Source: GSA-30 sp036384435
Lineage (GTDB): Bacteria > Pseudomonadota > Gammaproteobacteria > Xanthomonadales > Rhodanobacteraceae
Direction of reading: 5' to 3'
Length of the DNA stretch: 64,000 nucleotides
Assembly (NCBI RefSeq): GCF_036384435.1
Contig: NZ_DASVMI010000158.1
Coordinates: 1-64,000 of the forward strand
Below, piece after piece: positions 25,450 through 33,107 of the stretch; positions within the stretch are counted from its first letter, which is position 1; each line of letters starts with the position of its first letter. The notes below the pieces were generated by a model. The model did no database searches, had not been told where the DNA came from, and saw only the letters and a program-made list of their open reading frames with translations. The translations under genes and the position numbers were made by a program.

Positions 25450-26249
25450 TCAAGGGAAGCGGGGTTTGACGGGCGGCAAGATGACGCCCAATCCGCTAGC
25501 CGTCGGGAACGGATATTTTTGCTCCGGCGGAGCCGCCAACTGCGCCGCCGTGGCTTCCGAGACAAGCTCATATAACCCAATTTGCTCGCCGTTTGAATGA
25601 AAGAAATAGGGCGAGATCAGGTCGAAACCACGAGGGTCCTTGGCTTGGTATCTCCGATAAATCCAGTAGGCCACCATGTCAGCCATCTGGATCATGCGCG
25701 AAGCTTTTGAATCGATGAAGAGCGGCACTTCCGCGAAGTTTCTGAGCTTCCCTTTCGCGTGGCCAATGTGTTTGAGCGAGTGGGAAAAGGCCTGGATCGC
25801 TCGTTCTTGATCCGACTCATCGAAAATGACGAGGCCCCGTTGCTTTTCGCCATGAACCTGATACCGCAACGCAAGCATGTCATCAAAGGCGCAGGCGACC
25901 TGCTCAAAGGCGTGAGACACCAAGTCAGATTTAACCAAAGACTTCTCGATGACGGCAGCAAACACCCTCAACCTCAGGCGCGTGTCACTCAGCAGCTCCA
26001 GAATGTCCACCGTTGCCTGCACGCGGTCGGCAGGCTCAAAAGCGTGCCATCCATCGGTTCCGCTGCGCATGGGCTGCGCGTGAAATTCTATGCTCTGCGG
26101 ATCGAGGGGGTTGAACCGCTTGGCAATCTCCGTCATCGAGGCGTCGAGCCAGTGAGTCTGCCGCTCAAAAATGGCGACTCCTGCGAAGACAAAAAATCGG
26201 AATCCTTATCGCTCGGAGAACCCGAGTCATCGAGGTATAGCAAATACAT
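25450..26249 (-). pseudogene. DUF3800 protein gene broken by a one-base frameshift
   Basis: The minus strand from ATG 26249 (GGGAGG upstream) reads MYLLYLDDSGSPSDKDSD, the DUF3800 opening with its DDSG acidic motif. It then loses frame at a run of six A on the plus strand (about 26191-26196). Adding one base there restores FFVFAGVAIFERQTHWLDAS directly into the long frame at 26136-25450, which carries VIFDESDQERAIQAF, FIDSKASRMIQMADMVAYWI and the rest of the family. DUF3800 is an RNase-H-like family near mobile and defence genes. The break is either real decay or a homopolymer sequencing error. Without it the product would be about 266 residues. Confidence 0.75.
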
Positions 26250-26282
26250 CTGACGCCCTCCCTGCGCAGAGTTGCTAAAAAA

Positions 26283-26309
26283 ACCGCCCTAAAAAGGGCG
26301 GTCTTTTTT
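26283..26309. terminator. bidirectional rho-independent terminator
   Basis: ACCGCCCT (26283-26290), loop AAAA, AGGGCGGT (26295-26302), with a T-run after it and an A-run before it, so it can work on either strand. It isolates the DUF3800 gene from sequence to its right. Between 26310 and 26524 I see no supported gene. Confidence 0.75.
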
Positions 26310-26524
26310 GAATGGGTGAGCTAGGTGAGGCAATCGCTCGACGCACCGCAAATAGGTCGGTGCTCCCAGCCCATGCGCATATTTTACTCATATTTGATCA
26401 ACGAACAAGGCGCTCAAAAAACGGCTCATTTTTTCTAGCGCACTTTTCGGAGCACGCCAGAGGACTCCAACCGTTGCCCAATAAGGGCAACATGCAACTA
26501 TTGGTTGAAATACTGACAAATCGC

Positions 26525-26555
26525 CCATAAAAAACCCCTGAATAATCAGGGGTTT
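26525..26555 (-). terminator. minus-strand terminator, probably the original tRNA-Gln terminator
   Basis: On the minus strand, AAACCCCTGA, a TTAT loop, TCAGGGGTTT (stem 26555-26546 and 26541-26532) and six T. No minus-strand gene precedes it, but the 13-bp copy of the tRNA-Gln 3' end lies 25 bases upstream. This is where the tRNA terminator would be if the island were removed. Confidence 0.65.
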
Positions 26556-26579
26556 AGTGACGCATTTAAGCGTCTCAGC

Positions 26580-26592
26580 TGGCTGGGAGACT
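26580..26592 (-). repeat. left attachment site of the integrative element
   Basis: TGGCTGGGAGACT, identical to 43692-43704, the 3' end (including CCA) of tRNA-Gln. It is in the same orientation, as expected for direct-repeat attachment sites made by a tRNA-targeting integrase. Only 13 bases match exactly; similarity continues weakly in the flanking CAG. Confidence 0.65.
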
Positions 26593-26771
26593 TGCCCACC
26601 CTGTAACAGGGCCCAAGCCATTGACTGATATGCCCTTGATGCGCGAGACAACTCGGTGGTGTTGACCTCCGATGTTGACCAAGTCCCAGAACCCTATCAC
26701 ACCCAACTTGACGCCAGACTCCGCGCTTTGCTGTGATTGCTCGACAACTGGACGAACCTTGGGGAGTCACT

Positions 26772-27068
26772 GTGAAAGGAAGGAAGTTTAAGTTTCCTCG
26801 CTCAGCAGAGCGGTCACCAGCAGCGCCAGCAGCATTGTGCCCAGCGGATAGAGTGTTGAACCTTTATAACCAAGCCAATGGTGCAGAACGGCAACGGATC
26901 ACTAAAAAAGTAAAAGAATGGTTTACCGAAACAGCGCATGCTGACGGCTGGGATCAAGTGGGATTCTTGCCCGAGGTCGAATCCGAGCATGGGGCTGGAT
27001 GCATTCTCTATAAAAGTTTCGGCTCTTCACGGGGCGACAACATAGTCAAAAAACTTAGCAGCGACTAA
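26772..27068 (+). CDS. hypothetical protein
   Basis: Protein of 98 residues from GTG 26772, supported by GGGGAG five bases upstream. Basic N-terminus (KGRKFKFPRSAERS), then a helical segment VLNLYNQANGAERQRITKKV and KEWFTETAH. No family recognised. It is the first gene inside the left end of the element. A strong hairpin (27144-27169) follows it. Confidence 0.5.
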   Translation: MKGRKFKFPRSAERSPAAPAALCPADRVLNLYNQANGAERQRITKKVKEWFTETAHADGWDQVGFLPEVESEHGAGCILYKSFGSSRGDNIVKKLSSD

Positions 27069-27143
27069 GCCCAAACAAGCCACGAAGCACTGGGGTAGCT
27101 AGATGTCTTAGGTCCGACGTGACGCCTAAGATATGGTCAATGA

Positions 27144-27169
27144 CGAGCGCCGGCGACATCCGGCGCTCG
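27144..27169. repeat. perfect 10-bp hairpin
   Basis: CGAGCGCCGG (27144-27153), loop CGACAT, CCGGCGCTCG (27160-27169). There is no T-run on either side, so it is not a standard terminator; it could still stop or stabilise the transcript of the preceding gene. Confidence 0.55.
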
Positions 27170-27319
27170 ATATTGGTCCACCCGCGTGGGCATATTTAGC
27201 CAGGCGTGACACCAAAGCTGGGCACCATTGGGGGCAACGAGCCGAACTTCGGCTTCTATTGACACACGCAACTTTTAAGTGGTGAAATCCGCCTCAACGC
27301 AACTCTGCAGGCGCAGTCC

Positions 27320-27952
27320 TTGGATAAGCCCACCATTCAGCAGTTACTCTTGGCCCACCTGTCCCGCGATTTGGTGCTCAACGTCGAGGAGCTGCTGGAA
27401 ACCGGTGCGCAGCGTGCCTTTGGCAAGGCCAAAGGGATGAATGATGGGCACCTCCCCAGCGTGGTCGGCCAGCTTCGTCACTTCCACATGAACGAAGGGT
27501 TTGCCGCCGCCCTGGAAGGATCGGGCGCTTTTCCCACGCCGATCAAGGGCAACTCGCTGGTTACGGGCCGGGCCGGCATCTTCCAGCTCGGCCGTTTCAA
27601 CCTCCGGCAGGGGCCTTGGTACAACGCTCGTCGCAGTGCCAAACGGCGTGTGATGGCGCAGGCCAACGCTGCCATTGAACCTCTGGTGCAGGGTGGCCTC
27701 TTTGACAGCCAGAAGCCCATCACCACCGGGTCCGTATTCTTTGTCTGCATTTTCAGTGCATCGCTCGAACATGGCGAGAAGCCCATGTCGATCGAGATCG
27801 CCGTGCCCAATCAGCATATGACTGACTGGCTTTTTCACGAGCCTGTTTCGCTGTTTGTTCAACGTTACAACGATGTCGCCGTTCAAGATGACCGCGCAGT
27901 ACCGATGTTGAAGACCCAACAGAAGACGGGCTCAAACCCAGAAGGGACGTAG
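27320..27952 (+). CDS. hypothetical protein paired with an XRE-ImmA protein
   Basis: About 210 residues. The start is uncertain: TTG 27320 is the first usable codon, but the frame is open and protein-like for some 50 bases upstream without a start, and no ribosome site is clear. It contains DLVLNVEELLETGAQRAFG, an arginine-rich WYNARRSAKRRVMAQANAAI stretch and a hydrophobic TTGSVFFVCIFSASL segment. No family is recognised. It ends two bases before the XRE-ImmA gene, so the two are one operon; in other ImmA-type systems the partner is a toxin or a regulated factor. Confidence 0.7.
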   Translation: MDKPTIQQLLLAHLSRDLVLNVEELLETGAQRAFGKAKGMNDGHLPSVVGQLRHFHMNEGFAAALEGSGAFPTPIKGNSLVTGRAGIFQLGRFNLRQGPWYNARRSAKRRVMAQANAAIEPLVQGGLFDSQKPITTGSVFFVCIFSASLEHGEKPMSIEIAVPNQHMTDWLFHEPVSLFVQRYNDVAVQDDRAVPMLKTQQKTGSNPEGT

Positions 27953-27954
27953 CC

Positions 27955-29175
27955 ATGACGCGGGGAATTAACGGGTTTCAGCCAGGGCGCTTAGCGCAAA
28001 TCCTGGCCATAAGGCGTTTGTCGCAGGTGCAGGTCGCCACCATGGTTGGCGTATCCCCCTCCACCATCAGCAAGTGGCGGGTGGGGCCCCAAGCCCCCGA
28101 AGCGGACAAGCTAGAAAGGCTGGCCTCGGTGGTCAATGTCCAGCCCGAATGGTTTACGCGGCCAATCCAAGAAAAGACAACCACCCCGCTCTTTCGCAGC
28201 AATGCCTCTGCGCACAAAGCTGCGCGTGAAATGCTGGAAGGTCGGTTGGAGTGGGCTCAGGAGATCGCTGCCAGCCTGGAAGAGTTCGTGGACTTCCCCG
28301 CAGTGCATTTTCCCGAGAAAACGTTTACAAACCCGGAAGAAATCACCCCGGAAGACATTGAGGCTGCTGCTCAGGACTGCCGTGACCTCTGGCGCCTTGG
28401 CTCGGGCCCCATCCCAGATGTCGCCCTTGCGCTTGAGAACGCCGGCGCCATCCTTATCCGGGAGGAAACGGGAGTCGCGCAGATTGAAGGACTTTCCGCG
28501 TGGAGCCACCGGCTTCAGCGGCCACTCGTTCTTCTTGCTGCCGACAAAGACAACGGTTTTCGCAGTCGCTTTGACGCCGCCCACGAACTGGGGCATGTGG
28601 TCCTCCACAAGCACATCCCAAGGGCCACCGAAAGGCTCCGCCACAACGAAATGGAGAAGCAAGCTCACCGGTTCGCCGGAGCATTTCTCCTACCGGCGGA
28701 AAGTTTTTCCGCTGAGATCCGGCTGCCAGTGACACTGGATAGCCTGCTTCTCCTCAAACAGCGTTGGGGGGTCTCTGTTGCTGCCTTGGTGATGCGGCTG
28801 GATGCCCTTGGGTTAATTTCAGAAGAGGACAAACTGTCTCTGTTCAAGCGCCGTTCTGCTCGTTGGGGCGTCAAGTCGGAACCAGGTGATGATGGCCGCA
28901 TCCCAGAAAAACCCAGGCTGCTCAAAAGAACCATCGAACTCTTGCTGTCCTCCAACACGATGCCCGCAGATGGGATCGCTCGCCATTTTGGGCTCTCAGC
29001 GCAAGACATCGAAATGCTCGCTGGCTTACCCGAGGGCTTTTTGAGCAACGACAAGGCAGACGTGATCCCGTTGTCGGGCTTGCGCATCAGACAGCAACCC
29101 GAGACTGCGGAAGCTGGCATTTCCACTGGCACCGTGCTCGCCTTCCAACGGCGAAGTAAAGGCCGCAAGCCGTAA
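27955..29175 (+). CDS. XRE-family regulator fused to ImmA/IrrE metallopeptidase
   Basis: Protein of 406 residues. An XRE HTH at about 12-65 (LAQILAIRRLSQVQVATMVG, VSPSTISKWRVG), then a COG2856/ImmA-IrrE domain with RFDAAHELGHVVLHKH, the zinc motif HELGH at residues 210-214, and EKQAHRFAGAFLLPAESF, which holds the second glutamate ligand region. ImmA proteins cut a cognate repressor or partner; HTH-ImmA fusions are common antitoxin-like regulators. Translation follows directly on the 210-residue gene. A terminator at 29182 ends the operon, with the Panacea operon convergent. Confidence 0.85.
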   Translation: MTRGINGFQPGRLAQILAIRRLSQVQVATMVGVSPSTISKWRVGPQAPEADKLERLASVVNVQPEWFTRPIQEKTTTPLFRSNASAHKAAREMLEGRLEWAQEIAASLEEFVDFPAVHFPEKTFTNPEEITPEDIEAAAQDCRDLWRLGSGPIPDVALALENAGAILIREETGVAQIEGLSAWSHRLQRPLVLLAADKDNGFRSRFDAAHELGHVVLHKHIPRATERLRHNEMEKQAHRFAGAFLLPAESFSAEIRLPVTLDSLLLLKQRWGVSVAALVMRLDALGLISEEDKLSLFKRRSARWGVKSEPGDDGRIPEKPRLLKRTIELLLSSNTMPADGIARHFGLSAQDIEMLAGLPEGFLSNDKADVIPLSGLRIRQQPETAEAGISTGTVLAFQRRSKGRKP

Positions 29176-29181
29176 CGACCG

Positions 29182-29209
29182 GGCCGCCTAGTTAGGCGGC
29201 CTTTTATAT
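29182..29209. terminator. rho-independent terminator between convergent operons
   Basis: GGCCGCC (29182-29188), loop TAGTTA, GGCGGCC (29195-29201), followed by TTTTATATTT. It ends the XRE-ImmA operon and may also serve the convergent Panacea operon. Confidence 0.8.
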
Positions 29210-29237
29210 TTGGCTTTCGCGGCACCACTGCCTTGGT

Positions 29238-29987
29238 TCATGGCAGGTGTTGCGCGTGGGCCTCCGCGAGCTCCCCTCGTAGAAGCTCCACCATTTCCAG
29301 ATATTCCTTCCCAGGCTCCTCGCCTCGAAGCACTTGGAGCTGCCCCTGCAAGATGGACATGCGGATGTCACTCAACGCAGCCGCGTATAGCTGCGATGGC
29401 GGCGATAACGTGGTCCAGAACGCTCGATCCAAACGCACCACACTGTCCTGTTGGATGATGCCGCCACTGCGTGGCAAGAAGACCAACTGGGGATACACCA
29501 GGCACTCAGCCCGCGCGGCGATCGTCACCGTCATGGCTCTCGGCTCCGCTGGTGTCGAAACTGAGTAAGCGGGTGCCACAAGATATGACGGCCGCTGAAA
29601 GGCGTTCCTGGCTTTATTCCTCTCGCCAACCGGCAAATGGTTGTCCGGTATGCCATCAGCCACTGCAAGAACGACACACCGCCGGGCTTTTGCTCGAACT
29701 GCTAAAAGCTCTTCGCACTCACCAAGCTTCAACCTTAAAATCGGTAGCCGATTTTTGGGTCGGAAATCCTTGGACGGGTCAATCGGACGGATTTCTCCCC
29801 CCACCGCGGCATGCCTGTTCTGATCGGCCCGCTCTGCGTCGAACAGTTGCAGGGGATGTCCAAATTCAGGGGTAACAGTCAGAACGAGCTGGCCGACGAC
29901 AGGAGGCCCCGCGGTCGAGATTGATGTGCCCGAGTGATAAACCGGCAAGATGGCGTGGATGTCAGTTCCGTTGCCGAAGCCCGCCAC
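29238..29987 (-). CDS. unknown partner of the Panacea-domain protein (putative toxin)
   Basis: Protein of about 249 residues, beginning 10 bases after the Panacea gene on the same strand. No domain is recognised. Visible parts: a beta-rich N-terminal half (VVGQLVLTVTPEF, LPILRLKLGECEELLA, RCVVLAVADG), LVYPQLVFLPRSGGIIQQDS in the middle, and a charged helical tail (VLRGEEPGKEYLEMVELL). In PanAT systems the gene beside a Panacea-domain antitoxin is a toxin of very variable fold, so a toxin role is a reasonable inference. It could instead be an unrelated accessory protein. Confidence 0.65.
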   Translation of the reverse strand: MAGFGNGTDIHAILPVYHSGTSISTAGPPVVGQLVLTVTPEFGHPLQLFDAERADQNRHAAVGGEIRPIDPSKDFRPKNRLPILRLKLGECEELLAVRAKARRCVVLAVADGIPDNHLPVGERNKARNAFQRPSYLVAPAYSVSTPAEPRAMTVTIAARAECLVYPQLVFLPRSGGIIQQDSVVRLDRAFWTTLSPPSQLYAAALSDIRMSILQGQLQVLRGEEPGKEYLEMVELLRGELAEAHAQHLP

Positions 29988-29997
29988 GCCACACTCC

Positions 29998-30720
29998 TTA
30001 GATCAAACGAGCATCAAATGGGATATGGCCGTTGCCGGTCACATCTTCGGCATCCGCCTCAGCCATGGCACGGGAAAAGGCGCCGTCATAAATCGGACGA
30101 TGGGCAGCCATGGCCCGAGCCGATGCCCTACCCACCTCGAATTTCTTTCTCATGGCCTCACTCAACTCTAAAAGGCGCATGATCTTGGCTGGGTCTTTGA
30201 TATGCGTATGACGGTGAGGAGTTTGCTCGCCCTCGATCGCCAATCCATGAAAATCAAGCTGATCCCCGGGAGACGCATCCCGCATGGGCGTCGTTTTGAA
30301 ATAGACGTAGTCCAACAGTTTGCTCAAATCATTGGCGTATTTGCTGATGTAGCCCGCAAACCGAGACGCCAAAGACCCCGACAAACCCAGATCGGTCGCT
30401 CTCGGTCCGACCGGATATTCCCCTAGCCAAAAGAGGGCGAACTCTTTGTTTTTCGACTCGCCCGCCTTGGACTGAATAACTCCCTGGACACCAAGCTCAT
30501 CAATGGCCGAAGCCAAATCTGTCGCAAATGGCCCATAGTGGTGCAGATACCAGTGGGCACCACTGAGGGTCTGCCCGCCATGTCCCTCGGCATACAGGCA
30601 ATCCAACAGATACACCAACTTGGTCAAACTGGTTTTAGAAATGCCGCGCACACCCGCCTGTTTGGCCTCCTGTAAGACGGCCAAGACGGCGGAACGCATC
30701 GTGGGACTGACGGCAGGCAT
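29998..30720 (-). CDS. Panacea-domain (SocA/PanA-like) protein, putative antitoxin
   Basis: Protein of 240 residues. The first 150 match the Panacea/DUF4065-type pattern: KTSLTKLVYLLDCLYAEGHG, LSGAHWYLHHYGPFATDLA and SAIDELGVQGVI. This domain occurs in SocA, GepA and PanA proteins and neutralises diverse toxins. The C-terminal 90 residues (DPAKIMRLLELSEAMRKKFE and the tail) are specific to this protein and may carry partner recognition. It is first of two genes, 10 bases from its partner, and is convergent with the XRE-ImmA operon. Confidence 0.8.
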   Translation of the reverse strand: MPAVSPTMRSAVLAVLQEAKQAGVRGISKTSLTKLVYLLDCLYAEGHGGQTLSGAHWYLHHYGPFATDLASAIDELGVQGVIQSKAGESKNKEFALFWLGEYPVGPRATDLGLSGSLASRFAGYISKYANDLSKLLDYVYFKTTPMRDASPGDQLDFHGLAIEGEQTPHRHTHIKDPAKIMRLLELSEAMRKKFEVGRASARAMAAHRPIYDGAFSRAMAEADAEDVTGNGHIPFDARLI

Positions 30721-30833
30721 AGGCGGCAGCTAGGGAATAGAGCTCAACATTATAGCAAGCCCATGTTTGAGGGGAATTTTACCGTCTCTATCCAACCATA
30801 AAGCGAGGGTAGAGCAAGTCCTCCTAGCTCGAA

Positions 30834-31154
30834 CTAAGGTCTTGGCTTCATGAGGGCCTTAGCCGGGGTCAGGCCGGCGGCAATCCGACGGTCCAGTTCG
30901 ACGATCACTGCGGGCCAATCCGCACCGTACAAGTTCACCAGATCGCGGACCACCAAGAGATCCAGCCCCCGAGCAGCATTTTCCATCTCGGACACCCCAG
31001 CTTGGGTGATGCCCACGGCCGTGGCGGCCTGAAGCTGGGTCAAGCCGGCCGCTAACCGGAGTTCTCTGAGCAGTTGAGCCACCACACGATGTTCTGGGCG
31101 ATGGACAGAGGTGGGCTTCGGCTTGGACTTCGGACTGTTGGGCGGACTGACCAT
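30834..31154 (-). CDS. XRE-family DNA-binding protein
   Basis: Protein of 106 residues. A proline/lysine-rich N-terminus is followed by a cro/C1-type HTH (LRELRLAAGLTQLQAATAVG, ITQAGVSEMENAARG) at about 28-75. The remaining residues (LVNLYGADWPAVIVELDRRI) may mediate dimers. It stands between the Panacea operon (same strand, 114 bases downstream) and the divergent lipoprotein genes, so it could regulate either. It may equally be the element's own regulator. Confidence 0.78.
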   Translation of the reverse strand: MVSPPNSPKSKPKPTSVHRPEHRVVAQLLRELRLAAGLTQLQAATAVGITQAGVSEMENAARGLDLLVVRDLVNLYGADWPAVIVELDRRIAAGLTPAKALMKPRP

Positions 31155-31331
31155 ACCGCCACGCTACGCAACAGGCGTAGATATTCATTTTTAATATGTT
31201 CATACGTTTTTCGTATATTTGGCGTAACGGACTGCAGGGGCGCTGACGGCCTCCCTCTTCCCGACGCCAAAGCTGGGCAGGTGAAGTTTTGGCGCCCCTC
31301 CTCCACCTGCCTCGATACAGGGGACCGACAC

Positions 31332-31679
31332 ATGAAGTTCGGATGGATGGCAGCTTTCGGCTTGGCTGTGGCCGTAGCTTTGACGGGCTGCGCAACGACG
31401 ATTGGCAGGGACTATGACCAAAACCGGGTCGGCCAGTTCGTGTCTGGGAAAACGACCCAAGATCAAGTCATCGCCACGCTTGGTCAGCCCCAGGAGCGCG
31501 AGATGGAAAGTGATGGCACCACGCGCTGGCATTACCAATACATCGTCAGCAAAAACTCCCTCGGCGATTACGTGCCCTTCGCACCGGTGAAGGCCGACAC
31601 GTCTGGGAAGGACACGTTCTTGTATTTCGATGCCCAGGGGCGGTTCCTGAGGGCCGAAAACAACCAATCGAACATGTAA
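31332..31679 (+). CDS. SmpA/BamE-like lipoprotein
   Basis: Protein of 115 residues from ATG 31332. Signal and lipobox MKFGWMAAFGLAVAVALTGC give a mature N-terminal cysteine. VGQFVSGKTTQDQVIATLGQ followed by PQ is the SmpA/OmlA (BamE-like) fold motif, and the tail DTFLYFDAQGRFLRAE fits. BamE is a component of the outer-membrane protein assembly complex, but many mobile elements carry small paralogues of unknown role. It is followed after 10 bases by a second lipoprotein gene. Confidence 0.78.
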   Translation: MKFGWMAAFGLAVAVALTGCATTIGRDYDQNRVGQFVSGKTTQDQVIATLGQPQEREMESDGTTRWHYQYIVSKNSLGDYVPFAPVKADTSGKDTFLYFDAQGRFLRAENNQSNM

Positions 31680-31689
31680 GGGATGGCCC

Positions 31690-32385
31690 ATGAAGCGCAC
31701 CCTTGCTTTGTTCTTGGTCGTTGCATTGGCCGCCTGCTCGAAGTCTCCCGGTGGCGTGTCCATTTCCACCGGCGCCTCCTCGGATCTGCCCACGGCGGAT
31801 CTCAACACGCCGGACAGCGCCTACGTCCCGATCATTCAGGCGCGTCAGGTCTGGGTGATGTATAACGCGCTCTCCGGAGACAAGCCATCCGACATGATGC
31901 TCTGGTCGATCGACCCGAGCATCATGGGTGCCGATGCCTTCCAGAAGCGCGACAAGGAAGCCACGCTCCTCCCCCAGCTCGCCGCAGAAACGGCCGCAGC
32001 TAAGGATCACCGCTATATCTCGTGGGTGGACACGACTGGTCGCTTGGACCCTTACGACCTCGACCACCATGCCTTTGGCTTCGGCTCGGCCCTGATGAAC
32101 CCGCAGGCCGGTGTATCGCACGGGCAAATCGCCGGGGTCAACATGATTGACGTCGCCCCCACGAATCCTGCTGCCTTTCAGTGGCTTCGCGTGCCGGACG
32201 AAACTCGGGCCAAGGCGATCCAGGCTCGCATGTCCGCGGGATGGATCCCCCGGGTGAAGGTCTGGGCCTATGTGCAGGGGGGCGAGAAAGTCCGCGGCAT
32301 CACGCAGACCCTGTGGATCCAGATCACCAAAATCCAGGTGCTCGATCCGCAGGGCCAGGTGGTGCTGGAACAGTCCCAGAAATAA
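31690..32385 (+). CDS. lipoprotein of unknown function
   Basis: Protein of 231 residues with lipobox MKRTLALFLVVALAAC, so a mature lipoprotein of about 216 residues. The following region is polar with YVPIIQARQVWVMYNALSGD, YISWVDTTGRLDPYDLDHHA and a beta-rich C-terminus (VKVWAYVQGGEKVRGITQTL). No family is recognised. It is in one transcript with the BamE-like gene (10-base gap) and possibly the next hypothetical gene. Confidence 0.7.
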   Translation: MKRTLALFLVVALAACSKSPGGVSISTGASSDLPTADLNTPDSAYVPIIQARQVWVMYNALSGDKPSDMMLWSIDPSIMGADAFQKRDKEATLLPQLAAETAAAKDHRYISWVDTTGRLDPYDLDHHAFGFGSALMNPQAGVSHGQIAGVNMIDVAPTNPAAFQWLRVPDETRAKAIQARMSAGWIPRVKVWAYVQGGEKVRGITQTLWIQITKIQVLDPQGQVVLEQSQK

Positions 32386-32447
32386 GCCAGCACGCCATGG
32401 GCGTGCATTTTTCACCCAAGGCCCTCGGGCCAGAGAGGAGATACATC

Positions 32448-32828
32448 ATGTCTGACGCGATCCAGCTTTCCCCCATGCAGTGGGCTGCGCTTCCCGACAT
32501 CGCGGATGTGCCGCGGCTGACCGGCGATGACCATGCCGTGCTCGATGCCATCCGGGACGTTCTCATCCGCCACGGAGCTCAGTCCAAGTTCGGGGTTCAT
32601 CTGCTGCACAAGCACTTCGACTTGGCGGAAGATGAAGTCTTGGTCGAATACACCAACGTCGAAGCGCGCACGCAAGAATGCCGGGTGGAAAAGCGGGTTT
32701 CTGATCGCATCGAGCCTCACGACCGGATCGAAACCATGTGGTCGTTCACGCGCCCCGGAGCCTTGCGGGTTTGTGACCAGCAGTGCGTTGTCAACTGGGG
32801 CCATGCCAACCGGCATTACCAGCGCTGA
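32448..32828 (+). CDS. hypothetical protein
   Basis: Protein of 126 residues from ATG 32448, with a strong GAGAGGAG site. Contents: HAVLDAIRDVLIRHGAQSKF, GVHLLHKHFDLAEDEVLVEY and a cysteine pair late in the chain (CDQQC). No known family. Last gene of the lipoprotein transcript; a terminator follows at 32912. Confidence 0.6.
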   Translation: MSDAIQLSPMQWAALPDIADVPRLTGDDHAVLDAIRDVLIRHGAQSKFGVHLLHKHFDLAEDEVLVEYTNVEARTQECRVEKRVSDRIEPHDRIETMWSFTRPGALRVCDQQCVVNWGHANRHYQR

Positions 32829-32911
32829 CTGCGCATCAAGACGCATGGATCCTGTAAGACTTGGGTGTCCCGGAAAATCAGGCGCACGCGCTGATGCACC
32901 GCGAACCTAGG

Positions 32912-32943
32912 GGCCGTCTCCATTGGAGGCGGCCTTTCTTTTT
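32912..32943 (+). terminator. rho-independent terminator
   Basis: GGCCGTCTCC (32912-32921), loop ATT, GGAGGCGGCC (32925-32934), one G-T pair, then TTTCTTTTT. It ends the lipoprotein operon just before the IS21-type insertion. Confidence 0.85.
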
Positions 32944-33107
32944 GAGCCACCCTGACACCCATTTGGGCACCCTCGCGTATCGTCAGAGGACCCAGGAAAT
33001 GCCTTGATGTGATGCAGTTTGCGGGTCCAGGCCATGCCCCGACTCGATTCCAATCTGCTCACTTGACAGCCCTCCAACGCGGACTAAAACAGCGCCCCTT
33101 CTTCCCG

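Noticed and set aside
26312..26651. Short frames on both strands near the left attachment site
   Set aside because: No ribosome site, no motif, and they cross terminators and the attachment repeat.
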